A DNA stretch of 64,000 nucleotides from JAFAGX01 sp035623255 (GTDB taxonomy: Bacteria > Acidobacteriota > Terriglobia > Terriglobales > Acidobacteriaceae): NCBI GenBank assembly GCA_035623255.1, contig DASPTU010000082.1:1-64000 (forward strand), written 5' to 3'. This document shows, one piece after another, positions 1 to 8,120 of the stretch. Position 1 is the stretch's first letter, and each line of letters begins with the position of its first letter. The translations under genes were made by a program, and so were the position numbers. The notes under the pieces are model-generated. The model was not told where the DNA came from, did no database searches, and saw only the letters and a list, made by a program, of their open reading frames with translations.

Positions 1-704
1 GCCAGATACACCAGCATTCCGGCCAGCGAATACAGAACTGCCAACTTGGCCTGGGTTTGTAGCTGTTTTCCAACCTGCGGACCGACGATTTCAACGTTAC
101 GCACGCCAAAATTCGAGAGGAAAAAACCGTCATTCAAAGAGGCGATCACGGCAGGTTCGGCGGCACCCTTAAGTTCGTCGATCGAATTCAGTACACCCCC
201 TTTGGTTTTGTCGCGATAATCGACGATCCCCTGGGCAATTTGCCCGTAGCGCTGCTCCGCATCCGTGCCTAAATGGAGGGGATCTTTTTGTAAAAGGTGA
301 CTCCTTACGGCGAGAACACTGGCATTGTTGAGGTCCTGTTTATCAGTCGGCGTGTTGGTCTCGAGCGCGTTGATGATCTGCGTTTTGCTGCGATCGAGGG
401 CCTGCTCGCTCGTCTCCTGCTCCGACACATCAATGAGAACTTCGTTGCTGCCAGCCACACCGTAGCGTTGGATGCGGGCGTTGTGCAGTCCCGCACGATC
501 CATGGCGCCGCGAATCGCGTTGTCATCGGGAGTTTGCGCGAATTTTACGTAGACCAGAGTGCCACCACGGAAATCGACTCCGAGCGGAACGCCATGCCAG
601 AACAACATCGAAAGAACACCAGCAACGCTGAAGATCAAAGAAAAGGCCAGGAAATACCACTTCTTACCGAGGAAATCTATGTTGGGATTGCGAAAAAATT
701 CCAC
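1..704 (-). CDS. secF: SecF, protein-export membrane subunit (3' end outside window)
   Basis: SecF is the inner-membrane partner of SecD and uses the proton motive force to help preproteins leave the SecYEG channel on the periplasmic side. The translated N-terminus starts MEFFRNPNIDFLGKKW, has one membrane segment, then a VDFRGGT motif typical of SecF and a periplasmic loop. The gene runs off the left edge, so only about 235 residues are visible and the C-terminal membrane bundle is missing. I chose the GTG at 704 because AAAGG lies about 10 bases upstream; the frame is closed by a stop at 740-738. It lies 43 bp downstream of secD and is surely co-transcribed with it. Confidence 0.93.
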   Translation of the reverse strand, partial: MEFFRNPNIDFLGKKWYFLAFSLIFSVAGVLSMLFWHGVPLGVDFRGGTLVYVKFAQTPDDNAIRGAMDRAGLHNARIQRYGVAGSNEVLIDVSEQETSEQALDRSKTQIINALETNTPTDKQDLNNASVLAVRSHLLQKDPLHLGTDAEQRYGQIAQGIVDYRDKTKGGVLNSIDELKGAAEPAVIASLNDGFFLSNFGVRNVEIVGPQVGKQLQTQAKLAVLYSLAGMLVYL

Positions 705-747
705 CTGCTCAAGACCTTTCCAGCTATTAGCCGAAGGCTAGTAGCTA

Positions 748-2367
748 CTACCCAATGCTCAACGCTTCACCACGCTGCTTGCGGGACAAAACCCAGTCGA
801 AGATCACGCGTGAGACAAACACGGCCGTGAATAGATTGGCGAAAAGACCAAAGCTCAGCGTCACGGCGAAACCACGTACAGGACCTGTGCCAAAGATGAA
901 CAAAATAACAGCGGATACGATCGTCGTGACGTGGGTGTCCACAATCGTAATCCAGGCATGGCTAAAACCTTGCTCGACTGCTGAAGGGGGTGTTTTCCCG
1001 TTTCTTAATTCTTCTCGAATACGCTCAAAAATCAGCACATTGGAATCCACGCCCATGCCCACGGTCAATATCACTCCGGCGATGCCCGGCAAAGTGAGCG
1101 TGGCCCCGCTGAAGCCAAGGAATCCCAGCAAAATGATGAGGTTAAGGATCAGCGCAACATCGGCATTGATACCGGCGGCATGGTAGTAAATCAGCATGAA
1201 AATCAGAACCGCTAACATGCCGATCACGGCCGCCGTTACGCCCGCCCGGATCGAGTCGGTTCCCAACGAGGGTCCCACCGTCCGCTCCTCCAGATATTTG
1301 ATTCCTGCTGGCAACGCGCCAGAGCGCAGAATCATGGCCAGGTCCTTCGCTTCCTGCTCGGTGAAGCGCCCGTTGATTACACCAGTGTCATGAATCTGCT
1401 CTTTGATGACCGCCACTTCCTGGACTTTGTTGTCGAGCACCACAGCCAGGTTGTCCCCAACGTGGGCGCCAGTAAACGCTGCGAACCGACGCCCGCCTTC
1501 ATTGGTCAAATTGAAACTTACGGATGGCTGTCCATTTTCGTCGCGTGACGGCTCCGCGTTGCGCAGATCGCGGCCGGTAACCGCCGACGAACGGGAAATC
1601 AGATACCACACCGGTCCCTCGTCCGACTGCTTTACGCCAATGCTGCGTCCCGGCAGCAATACCGAATCCGGCGGCAAGACTCCGCCATGGTCCTGCAAGG
1701 CCTGCTGTTCGCTGGAGTATGGTCCGCCAAGCGATTGCCTAATCTCCAGCATCGCTGTCGATTGCATGATCTCCTTAACGCGTGCGGGATCATCCACGCC
1801 CGGCAGTTGCACCAGAATCTGATATTGTCCCAGCCCATGCTCCTCAATCACGGGTTCGCTGACCCCTAGCTGGTCAATTCGATTGCGAATGGTTTCAATG
1901 GCCTGGGTAACGGCTCGCTGTTTCAGTTCCGCCAGAGCTTGCGGTTTCATCGAAACCGTCCAAGTGTTTTCTGCGCCGGACACTAAGTTGTACTCAGGGA
2001 GGCGGTCGCCCACTATCGAGCGCAAATCAGAGCTCTGCTCGGGCGGTACGCCTTTAATCACAATCTTGTCGGGGTTATTGGCGGAGTCGGGCTTGGTTAT
2101 CTCGGCATAATTGATTTTATGCGCGCGCAGGTCGGCCTTTAGCCGCTCCAGGGCGTTATCCGAATCCACGTTGACCGCATCATTGACTTGAACTTGGAGA
2201 ATCAGGTGGGTACCACCTTTCAGATCCAAACCCAGGTGGATGCGGTTCTGCAAGGCCGCTACCAACCCCTGCCCCGACCAGCTTTGAGGGATGCCAAAGA
2301 TGCCGAAAAGGAAGACAACCAGCGTTATTACGATAACTATGAGTTTCCAGCCTAGATTCTTATTCAT
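748..2367 (-). CDS. secD: SecD, protein translocase subunit
   Basis: SecD works with SecF and YajC to drive late steps of Sec-dependent export. The 539-residue protein has an N-terminal membrane helix (about 8-26), the DLKGGTHL motif at about 48-55, a long periplasmic P1 region, and a C-terminal bundle of membrane helices (about 375-525). That bundle carries GVDSNVLIFERIREE, a signature of SecD. Length is normal for a single-domain SecD, so it is not a SecDF fusion. Order tgt-yajC-secD-secF is the common bacterial arrangement. I see no strong ribosome-binding site before the ATG. Confidence 0.97.
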   Translation of the reverse strand: MNKNLGWKLIVIVITLVVFLFGIFGIPQSWSGQGLVAALQNRIHLGLDLKGGTHLILQVQVNDAVNVDSDNALERLKADLRAHKINYAEITKPDSANNPDKIVIKGVPPEQSSDLRSIVGDRLPEYNLVSGAENTWTVSMKPQALAELKQRAVTQAIETIRNRIDQLGVSEPVIEEHGLGQYQILVQLPGVDDPARVKEIMQSTAMLEIRQSLGGPYSSEQQALQDHGGVLPPDSVLLPGRSIGVKQSDEGPVWYLISRSSAVTGRDLRNAEPSRDENGQPSVSFNLTNEGGRRFAAFTGAHVGDNLAVVLDNKVQEVAVIKEQIHDTGVINGRFTEQEAKDLAMILRSGALPAGIKYLEERTVGPSLGTDSIRAGVTAAVIGMLAVLIFMLIYYHAAGINADVALILNLIILLGFLGFSGATLTLPGIAGVILTVGMGVDSNVLIFERIREELRNGKTPPSAVEQGFSHAWITIVDTHVTTIVSAVILFIFGTGPVRGFAVTLSFGLFANLFTAVFVSRVIFDWVLSRKQRGEALSIG

Positions 2368-2505
2368 AAACCAATTTGTTAAATTGCCCTTCCGAACCGC
2401 TCACCAGTCGCGTTTCGCGCGATGAGAGCGTGAGGGGAATCTGCAGTCTGAAATGCAGCTCCCTCGATTTCGTTCGGGATAGCGAAAATAAACTGGCACC
2501 GTAAT

Positions 2506-2835
2506 TTACTTTGCCGCCTTGCCGGGTTCTTCTGCCGTCGTGACCGAAGCCACTGAGCCTCGACTCACTTCGATCCGCAGATTGTCCGGCGGGACTCGCA
2601 GCTGAATCGCATCATCCTTCAGCGCAATAATAGTTCCACGGATTCCACCAGTTGTCACAACCTTATCGCCGGTTTTTAGCTCTGAGAGCATCTGCTGCCA
2701 CTTCTTCTGTCGCCGCTGCTGCGGCATGATCAGCAAGAAGTAGAAAATCGCAAAAATAAAGATCAGCGGTGCGAATCCCAACCAGCCCATGGATCCGCTC
2801 CCCGTTTGTATCGCCAGCAATGCCTCTGTGTTCAT
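2506..2835 (-). CDS. yajC: YajC, Sec translocon accessory subunit
   Basis: Small inner-membrane protein that associates with SecDF. About 109 residues: a short N-terminus, one membrane helix (about 21-37) ending in IMPQQRRQKK, and a cytosolic domain with LKTGDKVVTTGGI and a trailing charged tail, all typical of YajC. The ORF can be opened one codon earlier at a TTG (2838); I prefer the ATG at 2835. It sits between tgt and secD, with 138 bp to secD in which I see nothing clear. Confidence 0.95.
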   Translation of the reverse strand: MNTEALLAIQTGSGSMGWLGFAPLIFIFAIFYFLLIMPQQRRQKKWQQMLSELKTGDKVVTTGGIRGTIIALKDDAIQLRVPPDNLRIEVSRGSVASVTTAEEPGKAAK

Positions 2836-2965
2836 CAACGGCTTTCGTTTCTGGGAGAACCGGGGCGCCTATCGACGCACCGCTGATTTGGAATGTACTG
2901 CCGGAGTTTCCAGTGTTATCAGCCGGAGATTCCTTCAGCCTCGGACGACTTGAGGGGTTGCCGAG

Positions 2966-4129
2966 CTACGGCTTGGCTTGAGTCCAGACCTCGGATAGAA
3001 AACGGGCCCCTCTCCCAAGAGAAATAGAATGACGTACCGCTCGCATAGTGTCAAGGTAGAAGCTCAGGTTGTGAGTGGTGTTGAGGACTTGCGCCAGGAT
3101 TTCGTTCGAGGCATACAAGTGTCGAAGGTAGGCGCGAGAGTATCGCCGGCAAACTTTACAGTGGCAATTCGGATCGAGCGGATTCTCGTCCCCGGCATAC
3201 TGCGCCTGCTTGATGGAGATTCGTCCCAACGAAGTAAAAAGCAGGCCATGACGAGCCGCCCGAGTCGGGAGGACGCAGTCCATCATGTCGATTCCGAGAC
3301 TCGCGTAATCGACAATCTCTTCGGGTGTCCCCACACCCATGAGATAGCGAGGCTGCTCCCGCGGAAGATGCTCAACCGTAGCTTCGACGATCTCGCGCGT
3401 TACATGTCGTGGCTCGCCGACGCTTAACCCGCCGATGGCATAGCCTGAGAAGCCGATCTCTATGGTGCGTGCAGCCGATTCCTTGCGCAGGGCCAGATAC
3501 ATGCCGCCCTGCACGATGCCAAAAAGCGCCTGTGTCTGTGTAGCGCGGACGTTGTTGTCCGCCATTGCGCTATTGCTCCACGGCACCTCGCTCTTATGCT
3601 CCTCGAAGTACTGCTTGCTTCTCCCTGCCCAGCGCAGCGTCAGCTCCATGGAGTCGCGTAACCGGCCGGTTTCTGCCGGATACTCGGTGCACTCATCGAA
3701 CGCCATGATGATGTCCGCCCCCAGCCCGATCTGCGCCTCCATCGCGCTCTCGGGGCGCAGGAAATGACTTGACCCATCCAGGTGCGACCGGAAGGTCACG
3801 CCTTCTTCGCTGACCTTGCGCAGATCATTGAGGCTGAAAACCTGGAATCCCCCCGAATCGGTGAGAATCGCGCGCGGCCATGACATGAACCGATGCAGGC
3901 CGCCAAGCTTGCGAATTTGCTCGACTCCCGGTCTCAGGTAAAGGTGATAGGTGTTGCTGAGAAGAATCTCAACGCCCAGTTCCTCGAGGAGATCCTGCGG
4001 CACGCCCTTCACTGAAGCAACTGTTCCCACCGGCATGAAGACCGGGGTCTCCACCTCTCCGTGTGGTGTAGTGAGTCTGCCCGCGCGCGCTGCTCCGGCG
4101 CGCGCCTCAATAAGGAATTCACTGGACAC
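2966..4129 (-). CDS. tgt: Queuine tRNA-ribosyltransferase
   Basis: Exchanges guanine-34 for the queuine precursor preQ1 in tRNAs with GUN anticodons. Visible family marks are PVFMPVGT near the N-terminus, DSGGFQVFSL with the base-binding Asp, GIVQGG, MMDCVLPTR with the expected nucleophilic Asp, and a C-terminal zinc site CHCKVCRRYSRAYLRHL. The reading frame extends upstream to 4177, but the extra 16 residues overlap a strong hairpin (4155-4190). The GTG at 4129 gives a 387-residue protein, close to the family norm, so I use it. Just upstream of yajC-secD-secF. Confidence 0.95.
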   Translation of the reverse strand: MSSEFLIEARAGAARAGRLTTPHGEVETPVFMPVGTVASVKGVPQDLLEELGVEILLSNTYHLYLRPGVEQIRKLGGLHRFMSWPRAILTDSGGFQVFSLNDLRKVSEEGVTFRSHLDGSSHFLRPESAMEAQIGLGADIIMAFDECTEYPAETGRLRDSMELTLRWAGRSKQYFEEHKSEVPWSNSAMADNNVRATQTQALFGIVQGGMYLALRKESAARTIEIGFSGYAIGGLSVGEPRHVTREIVEATVEHLPREQPRYLMGVGTPEEIVDYASLGIDMMDCVLPTRAARHGLLFTSLGRISIKQAQYAGDENPLDPNCHCKVCRRYSRAYLRHLYASNEILAQVLNTTHNLSFYLDTMRAVRHSISLGRGARFLSEVWTQAKP

Positions 4130-4154
4130 TGTGAGGATTGTACCGAACCAGGCA

Positions 4155-4190
4155 GGGACAGCCGCTTCCCGCTGCAAAGCTGGCTGTCCC
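4155..4190. other. Intergenic hairpin between phosphoesterase gene and tgt
   Basis: GGGACAGCC (4155-4163) is an exact inverted match to GGCTGTCCC (4182-4190). The inner bases GCTT/AAGC extend the stem with one bulged T. There is no T-run, so it is not a classical terminator. It may act as an attenuating or mRNA-processing structure, or be a small dispersed repeat. Confidence 0.6.
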
Positions 4191-4203
4191 GAGAAGTGAA
4201 GCT

Positions 4204-4671
4204 CTAATCTGGAATCGTCAGCTCGACTACTTCGCTAAGCAATTTGCCCTCGTCGATCAACAGGTGGCCTACACTGACCGGCAGCTTGAATCTTCTTGGT
4301 CCAGTGCTTCCCGGATTGAAGTACAGCACACCCTTTTTCGTCTCTTGCCTCGGAACATGGCTGTGTCCGAATACGACCGCGGCAAAGCCGGCAGACTCTG
4401 GTCTTAGATCGAGTTTGTGCAGATCATGTAGAAGGTAGATGGAGAGCCCAGTGACTTCCAAAACGTTTGTTTCAGGGATGTTTTGCGTCCATGATTCGCG
4501 ATCCACATTGCCGCGAACGGCCGTCACCGGCGCGAGTTCAGCCAGCCTCTTGAGGATTGTCGGATCCCCAATGTCACCGGCGTGAATGATGTAATCCGAA
4601 CCGCGCAGTGCCTCGATAGCTTCCGGCCGAAGCAGACCGTGCGTGTCGGAAATCACTCCAACGTTGGTCAC
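4204..4671 (-). CDS. YfcE/MJ0936-type metallophosphoesterase
   Basis: A compact calcineurin-like phosphodiesterase of 155 residues. The metal-ligand blocks are in order: GVISDTHG (D9, H11), HAGDIGD, VRGNVDRE, HDLHK and FGHSHVPR, followed by FNPGSTGPRR. Members hydrolyse phosphodiester bonds with Mn or a similar metal; the natural substrate is usually unknown, and I cannot infer it here. It is on the same strand as ispF upstream and tgt downstream, without overlaps. Confidence 0.9.
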   Translation of the reverse strand: MTNVGVISDTHGLLRPEAIEALRGSDYIIHAGDIGDPTILKRLAELAPVTAVRGNVDRESWTQNIPETNVLEVTGLSIYLLHDLHKLDLRPESAGFAAVVFGHSHVPRQETKKGVLYFNPGSTGPRRFKLPVSVGHLLIDEGKLLSEVVELTIPD

Positions 4672-4718
4672 GAGAGTATCGATTCCAGACTAGTCGCCAT
4701 CCTTGGGGCACCGCAGCC

Positions 4719-4749
4719 TCTTCTCTGTGTCCTCTGTGGCCTCTGTAGT
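4719..4749. repeat. 9-bp tandem repeat (CTCTGTGTCC type)
   Basis: CTCTGT begins at 4723, 4732 and 4741, exactly 9 bp apart, giving three imperfect units of CTCTGTGKCC just downstream of the ispF stop. Read on the minus strand this is the CACAGAGG-type string seen dispersed in many bacterial genomes. It lies in the ispF-phosphoesterase gap and does not interrupt a gene. Confidence 0.7.
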
Positions 4750-4754
4750 GATGT

Positions 4755-5216
4755 TTATTTCTCCAGCAAAACCACAACCTGCGCAATGGCGGCGTTTTCG
4801 GTTCCCATTCCTTCGGGAGTCTTTGCCTTGAGGCCGACGCAATCCGGCGCAATAGCCAGCAACTTCGCCACATGCTCGCGGATAGTCTGCGCGTGTGAAC
4901 CGATTTTCGGGGCTGCCAGAATCAGCGTGGAGTCGATATTGGCTAGGGAATAACCTGCGCTGCCGACCCGCCGTAGAGCTTCGCGCACGAAAACCGCGGA
5001 ATCCGCGCCTTTCCACTTCGGATCTGAAGGCGGGAACAGAGTTCCAATGTCCGGCGCTCCGATTGCTCCCAACAGCGCGTCGGTGATGGCGTGCAGAAGC
5101 ACGTCTCCATCCGAATGTCCACCCAGTCCCTTGTCATGAGACAGAGTGACCCCGCCAATTTTCAGCGGAATTCCAACTTTGAATTCGTGCGAATCCCAGC
5201 CGTAGCCAATTCTCAT
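4755..5216 (-). CDS. ispF: 2-C-methyl-D-erythritol 2,4-cyclodiphosphate synthase
   Basis: Fifth step of the MEP isoprenoid pathway: cyclises CDP-ME 2-phosphate to MEcPP with release of CMP. A 153-residue trimeric-fold protein with the metal ligands in IGYGWDSHEF and GGHSDGDVLLHAI. Starting at the ATG at 5216 puts them at D8, H10 and H42, the positions known for E. coli IspF, which is why I prefer it over the GTG three codons upstream (5225). The C-terminal KTPEGMGT substrate loop is present. IspD is not adjacent. Confidence 0.95.
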   Translation of the reverse strand: MRIGYGWDSHEFKVGIPLKIGGVTLSHDKGLGGHSDGDVLLHAITDALLGAIGAPDIGTLFPPSDPKWKGADSAVFVREALRRVGSAGYSLANIDSTLILAAPKIGSHAQTIREHVAKLLAIAPDCVGLKAKTPEGMGTENAAIAQVVVLLEK

Positions 5217-5254
5217 TATGCTCACGTTGAGGATGATCTTAACAGCCCGTCGGT

Positions 5255-5869
5255 TTATTGAGACACGGGGATGGCCGCCAGCCTCGCTTTGACGAAGCTT
5301 GCGATCTCATCGCTAACATAGGGCGGAGGCTGTATCCGGAATTGGGGAACTCTGATGTCGTTTAACGCAATGTCGCTCGACGCGGATCCATTCTCTGAAT
5401 CATGGAGGATGATCGCGTCAGCACGCCCGAAAAACTCCTTGGCTGATTTCTTGAAGTCGGCTTTTGCCGGATCAAGGACGGTCAAATAAAGATCAGGACG
5501 AATAAAGCTCAAAATGCTGTTCGACTCCAAAATCGCATTTCGCGAATCTGCGAGTTTCTGGCGGATGCTGGGCATCGCTTCTGCCAGACGGCCTTGCTCG
5601 GTTCGCACCCACCACGCAGTCTTTGCGCCAGCGAGCAGGAAGCGAGAGGTATCGGAGTCGCCGGAGCGGTCTTTTTCCTCCGAAATTGCCCAGGTATGGT
5701 CATCCGACGCACACTGACAGGCCTTCCCGCTTCTTGAGCAAATGCCGTGTCCGTACTGGGTGACTTTAAACGCGATCCAGTGGTATTCCGGCAATGCAGA
5801 GATGAGGCCTGCAACCACGCTGGTCTTACCAACGCTCCGGGAATGTCCACCTACGACGACCACCGCCAT
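5255..5869 (-). CDS. SIMIBI P-loop NTPase (BioD/MobB-like) with cysteine cluster
   Basis: A 204-residue protein of uncertain role. Residues 7-17 read GGHSRSVGKTS, a deviant Walker A (G-x5-GKT) like that of dethiobiotin synthetase and MobB. A cluster C44, C51, C53 then H58 follows, suggesting a metal or Fe-S site. The middle has FIRPDLYLTVLD and the later part DAIILHDS, resembling Walker-B-type strands. It sits 20 bp after lpxD and 38 bp before ispF on the same strand. I would call it a predicted nucleotide-binding protein only; no molybdenum-cofactor or biotin genes are adjacent. Confidence 0.75.
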   Translation of the reverse strand: MAVVVVGGHSRSVGKTSVVAGLISALPEYHWIAFKVTQYGHGICSRSGKACQCASDDHTWAISEEKDRSGDSDTSRFLLAGAKTAWWVRTEQGRLAEAMPSIRQKLADSRNAILESNSILSFIRPDLYLTVLDPAKADFKKSAKEFFGRADAIILHDSENGSASSDIALNDIRVPQFRIQPPPYVSDEIASFVKARLAAIPVSQ

Positions 5870-5889
5870 AAATGCTCTTTGCGCTGGAG

Positions 5890-6885
5890 CTATTCCTTTT
5901 TTGCCAGCCGGGCTAGAACTGCCAACTGCTTTAGATACTCACGAATAGGCCGCGCGGGCGTCCCCCAGAATACTACGCCTTTCCCCCGGATGACCTTCTT
6001 GCTGGGAATCCCACTTTGCGCACCTAAAATTGCCCCGGCCTCGATGCGAACGTGATCCGCAATGCCTACCTGCCCGCCTATCACAACATTGTTTTCGACG
6101 GCTGCGCTGCCAGAAAGGCCCGTCTGGGCTGCAATGACGACATCTTCTCCAACTTGCACGTTATGCCCGACGTGTACCAGGTTGTCGATCTTTGTGCCGC
6201 GGCCAATGCGTGTCACTTCGAGCGCCCCGCGATCAACCGCGGAATTCGCGCCGATCTCAACATCGTCTTCTACGATAAGCCGGCCAAGCTGGGGAAATTT
6301 CTCGTAGCGACCGCTCCCCTCATCGCGGACGTACCCGAAACCATCGCTACCTAGCACCGTGCCCGAATGCACAATCACCCGATTTCCGAGCTGCACGCCC
6401 GGATAGACCGTCACGTTCGGATAAAGCTCACAATTTTCGCCGATGGAGACATTCTCCCCAAGCACAGTACCGGCACCGATCCATGTCCCGGCACCGATAC
6501 TGGCGTCTCCTCGGATGATCACCCGTTCATCGATGCTTACATCGATACCGAGTGAGGCGGAGGTGTGAACGATGGCGCTAGGGTGAACTCCCACCTTCCG
6601 CTTTAGGCCGACACGCAATAGTTGCGCAGCTCGGGCAATCGCGAAACGAGGATGAGGGTGCACCAGCAGCGGCTTGGTGGCTGCATGGTTCCGTCCAAAT
6701 TCTCCGGTGATGATTGCCGAAGCGCCGCTTGCCAAGGCCTCCGGAAGCTTTCGCTCATCTGTTACAAAGACCAAGTCTCCTTGGGAAGCTGCACGAATCG
6801 CCGAAATGCCGGTCAGCTGCACGGTACCGTCTCCAAACAAATGGGCCTGCACGAAACTGGCGACCTCGCTGACGGAGCGCGGCAT
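5890..6885 (-). CDS. lpxD: UDP-3-O-acyl-glucosamine N-acyltransferase
   Basis: Third step of lipid A synthesis: adds the N-linked hydroxyacyl chain to UDP-3-O-acyl-glucosamine. The 331-residue protein has the N-terminal uridine-binding domain (about 1-95), then a left-handed beta-helix of hexapeptide repeats (about 100-300), and a C-terminal helix. The catalytic-type histidines are in NLVHVGHNV (H238/H241), in register with the E. coli active site. It implies an LPS-bearing outer membrane. Unlike many genomes, lpxA, lpxB and fabZ are not adjacent. Confidence 0.96.
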   Translation of the reverse strand: MPRSVSEVASFVQAHLFGDGTVQLTGISAIRAASQGDLVFVTDERKLPEALASGASAIITGEFGRNHAATKPLLVHPHPRFAIARAAQLLRVGLKRKVGVHPSAIVHTSASLGIDVSIDERVIIRGDASIGAGTWIGAGTVLGENVSIGENCELYPNVTVYPGVQLGNRVIVHSGTVLGSDGFGYVRDEGSGRYEKFPQLGRLIVEDDVEIGANSAVDRGALEVTRIGRGTKIDNLVHVGHNVQVGEDVVIAAQTGLSGSAAVENNVVIGGQVGIADHVRIEAGAILGAQSGIPSKKVIRGKGVVFWGTPARPIREYLKQLAVLARLAKKE

Positions 6886-6942
6886 GGCACAGTTTTATAC
6901 GTTCGCCGCAGGAAATGAAAGCTACAGGCTAGAATTGCAGAA

Positions 6943-7086
6943 ATGCAACGGAAGGTTTTCTGGGCCTGCTTCATTGTGTTGGGTCTGCTGGCAGACTTCA
7001 TGCTGCCGATCTGGTGGGCGCTGGCCGCCACAATCCCAATTGCTTACGTGAGTTGGTGGGTGGCGTATCGGAGCGACTGGTTTTGA
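6943..7086 (+). CDS. Small two-helix membrane protein (47 aa)
   Basis: A short frame starting ATG CAA CGG and ending TTT TGA. The product begins MQRKVFWACFIVLGLLAD and continues with a second hydrophobic stretch rich in Trp (WWALAA, YVSWWVAYRSDWF). Two membrane helices of about 17 residues joined by a short turn are plausible, with basic N-terminal residues. It is divergent from lpxD (57 bp away) and convergent with the LpxL-like gene. I see no strong ribosome-binding site, so it could be fortuitous, but the hydrophobic pattern and charge placement are those of a real small protein. Confidence 0.5.
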   Translation: MQRKVFWACFIVLGLLADFMLPIWWALAATIPIAYVSWWVAYRSDWF

Positions 7087-7166
7087 ATGGTGAGGTTCCC
7101 GGTAGCGAGAAGCTGGCAGTTAGTGACAGTCTCTGAAGCTTCATTCCAGCTACTGGCCACTAGCTA

Positions 7167-8066
7167 CTAGTAGAGCGGTGGTTCTCCCGGCGGCCGCGTT
7201 TTCCAGCGGCGGTGCACCCAGAGCCACTGATCGGGATGTTTGCGGACATATTGCTCGATGATGTTGGTGAATGCCGCGGTGTTGGCAACGGCATCGGCTT
7301 CGTTATCGCCGGTGCGCACGAGTTGCACAGCAGGCTCGAATCGCAACCGGTATTTGCCCAAGGCGGGATCCCAGATTGTGAATCCGGGAACGACAGCGGC
7401 GTCAGTCCGCAATGCGATTCTCGCCAAGCCGCTCGCTGTACACGCCGGGATCCCAAAAAAATTCACGAATACACCCTGCGGAGGGGTCATGTTCGTGTCC
7501 ATGAGGATGCCTGCCGTTTCCCCTGCCTTCATGGCAGAAAGCAGTCCCCGGACGAAGTCGTCCTTATCCACCATCGTGTTGCCGTGCATAGTGCGGTACT
7601 GGCGAGTTAAATAGTCGAGGTAAACGTTGTCCAAGGGCCGCATGACGACGTGCAGCGGATAGCCGTTCAAGGAATGGGCAAACGCCGAAAGCTCCCATCC
7701 TCCCAGGTGCGCCGTCAAAAACAACACGCCTTTGCCGCGCGCCAGCGCACGCTCGAAGTTTTCAAACCCGTCGTAAACGACGACTTTGCCAACATTTTCC
7801 CGGGTATATCTGGGAAAAAGGCAGACTTCTGCTGCCTGGCGTCCAAAAGAAGTAAAAACTCCACGCAGAATTTTGGCTCGCTCGTGCCGTGTCTTATCCG
7901 GAAAGGCCAGCTCTAGGTTGCGCATCCCGACCCGACGCAGCCGCCCATGCAAAACGTAAACTGTCCAGGCCAGCAGGGTCCCTGCGGCGCGTGCCAATGG
8001 ACGCGGCAAACTGCCGATGACCTTGATCAGTATCCAGGCGAGCCCGTACTCAAGTCGTTGACGCAT
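7167..8066 (-). CDS. LpxL/HtrB-type lipid A acyltransferase
   Basis: Predicted inner-membrane acyltransferase that adds a secondary acyl chain to lipid A or a related lipid, 299 residues. It has an N-terminal hydrophobic anchor (about 10-40), the catalytic H-x4-E motif as HLGGWE (H120, E125), and the downstream block ILMDTNM with GVFVNFFG, typical of the LpxL/LpxM family. The C-terminal HPDQWLWVHRRWKTRP is also characteristic. Neighbouring lpxD supports a lipid A role; substrate chain length cannot be inferred. Confidence 0.88.
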   Translation of the reverse strand: MRQRLEYGLAWILIKVIGSLPRPLARAAGTLLAWTVYVLHGRLRRVGMRNLELAFPDKTRHERAKILRGVFTSFGRQAAEVCLFPRYTRENVGKVVVYDGFENFERALARGKGVLFLTAHLGGWELSAFAHSLNGYPLHVVMRPLDNVYLDYLTRQYRTMHGNTMVDKDDFVRGLLSAMKAGETAGILMDTNMTPPQGVFVNFFGIPACTASGLARIALRTDAAVVPGFTIWDPALGKYRLRFEPAVQLVRTGDNEADAVANTAAFTNIIEQYVRKHPDQWLWVHRRWKTRPPGEPPLY

Positions 8067-8120
8067 GCGCGAACGGCTGACGGTAGCACTCGTGAAAATT
8101 CCCTGTCAAACTGGATTGGC

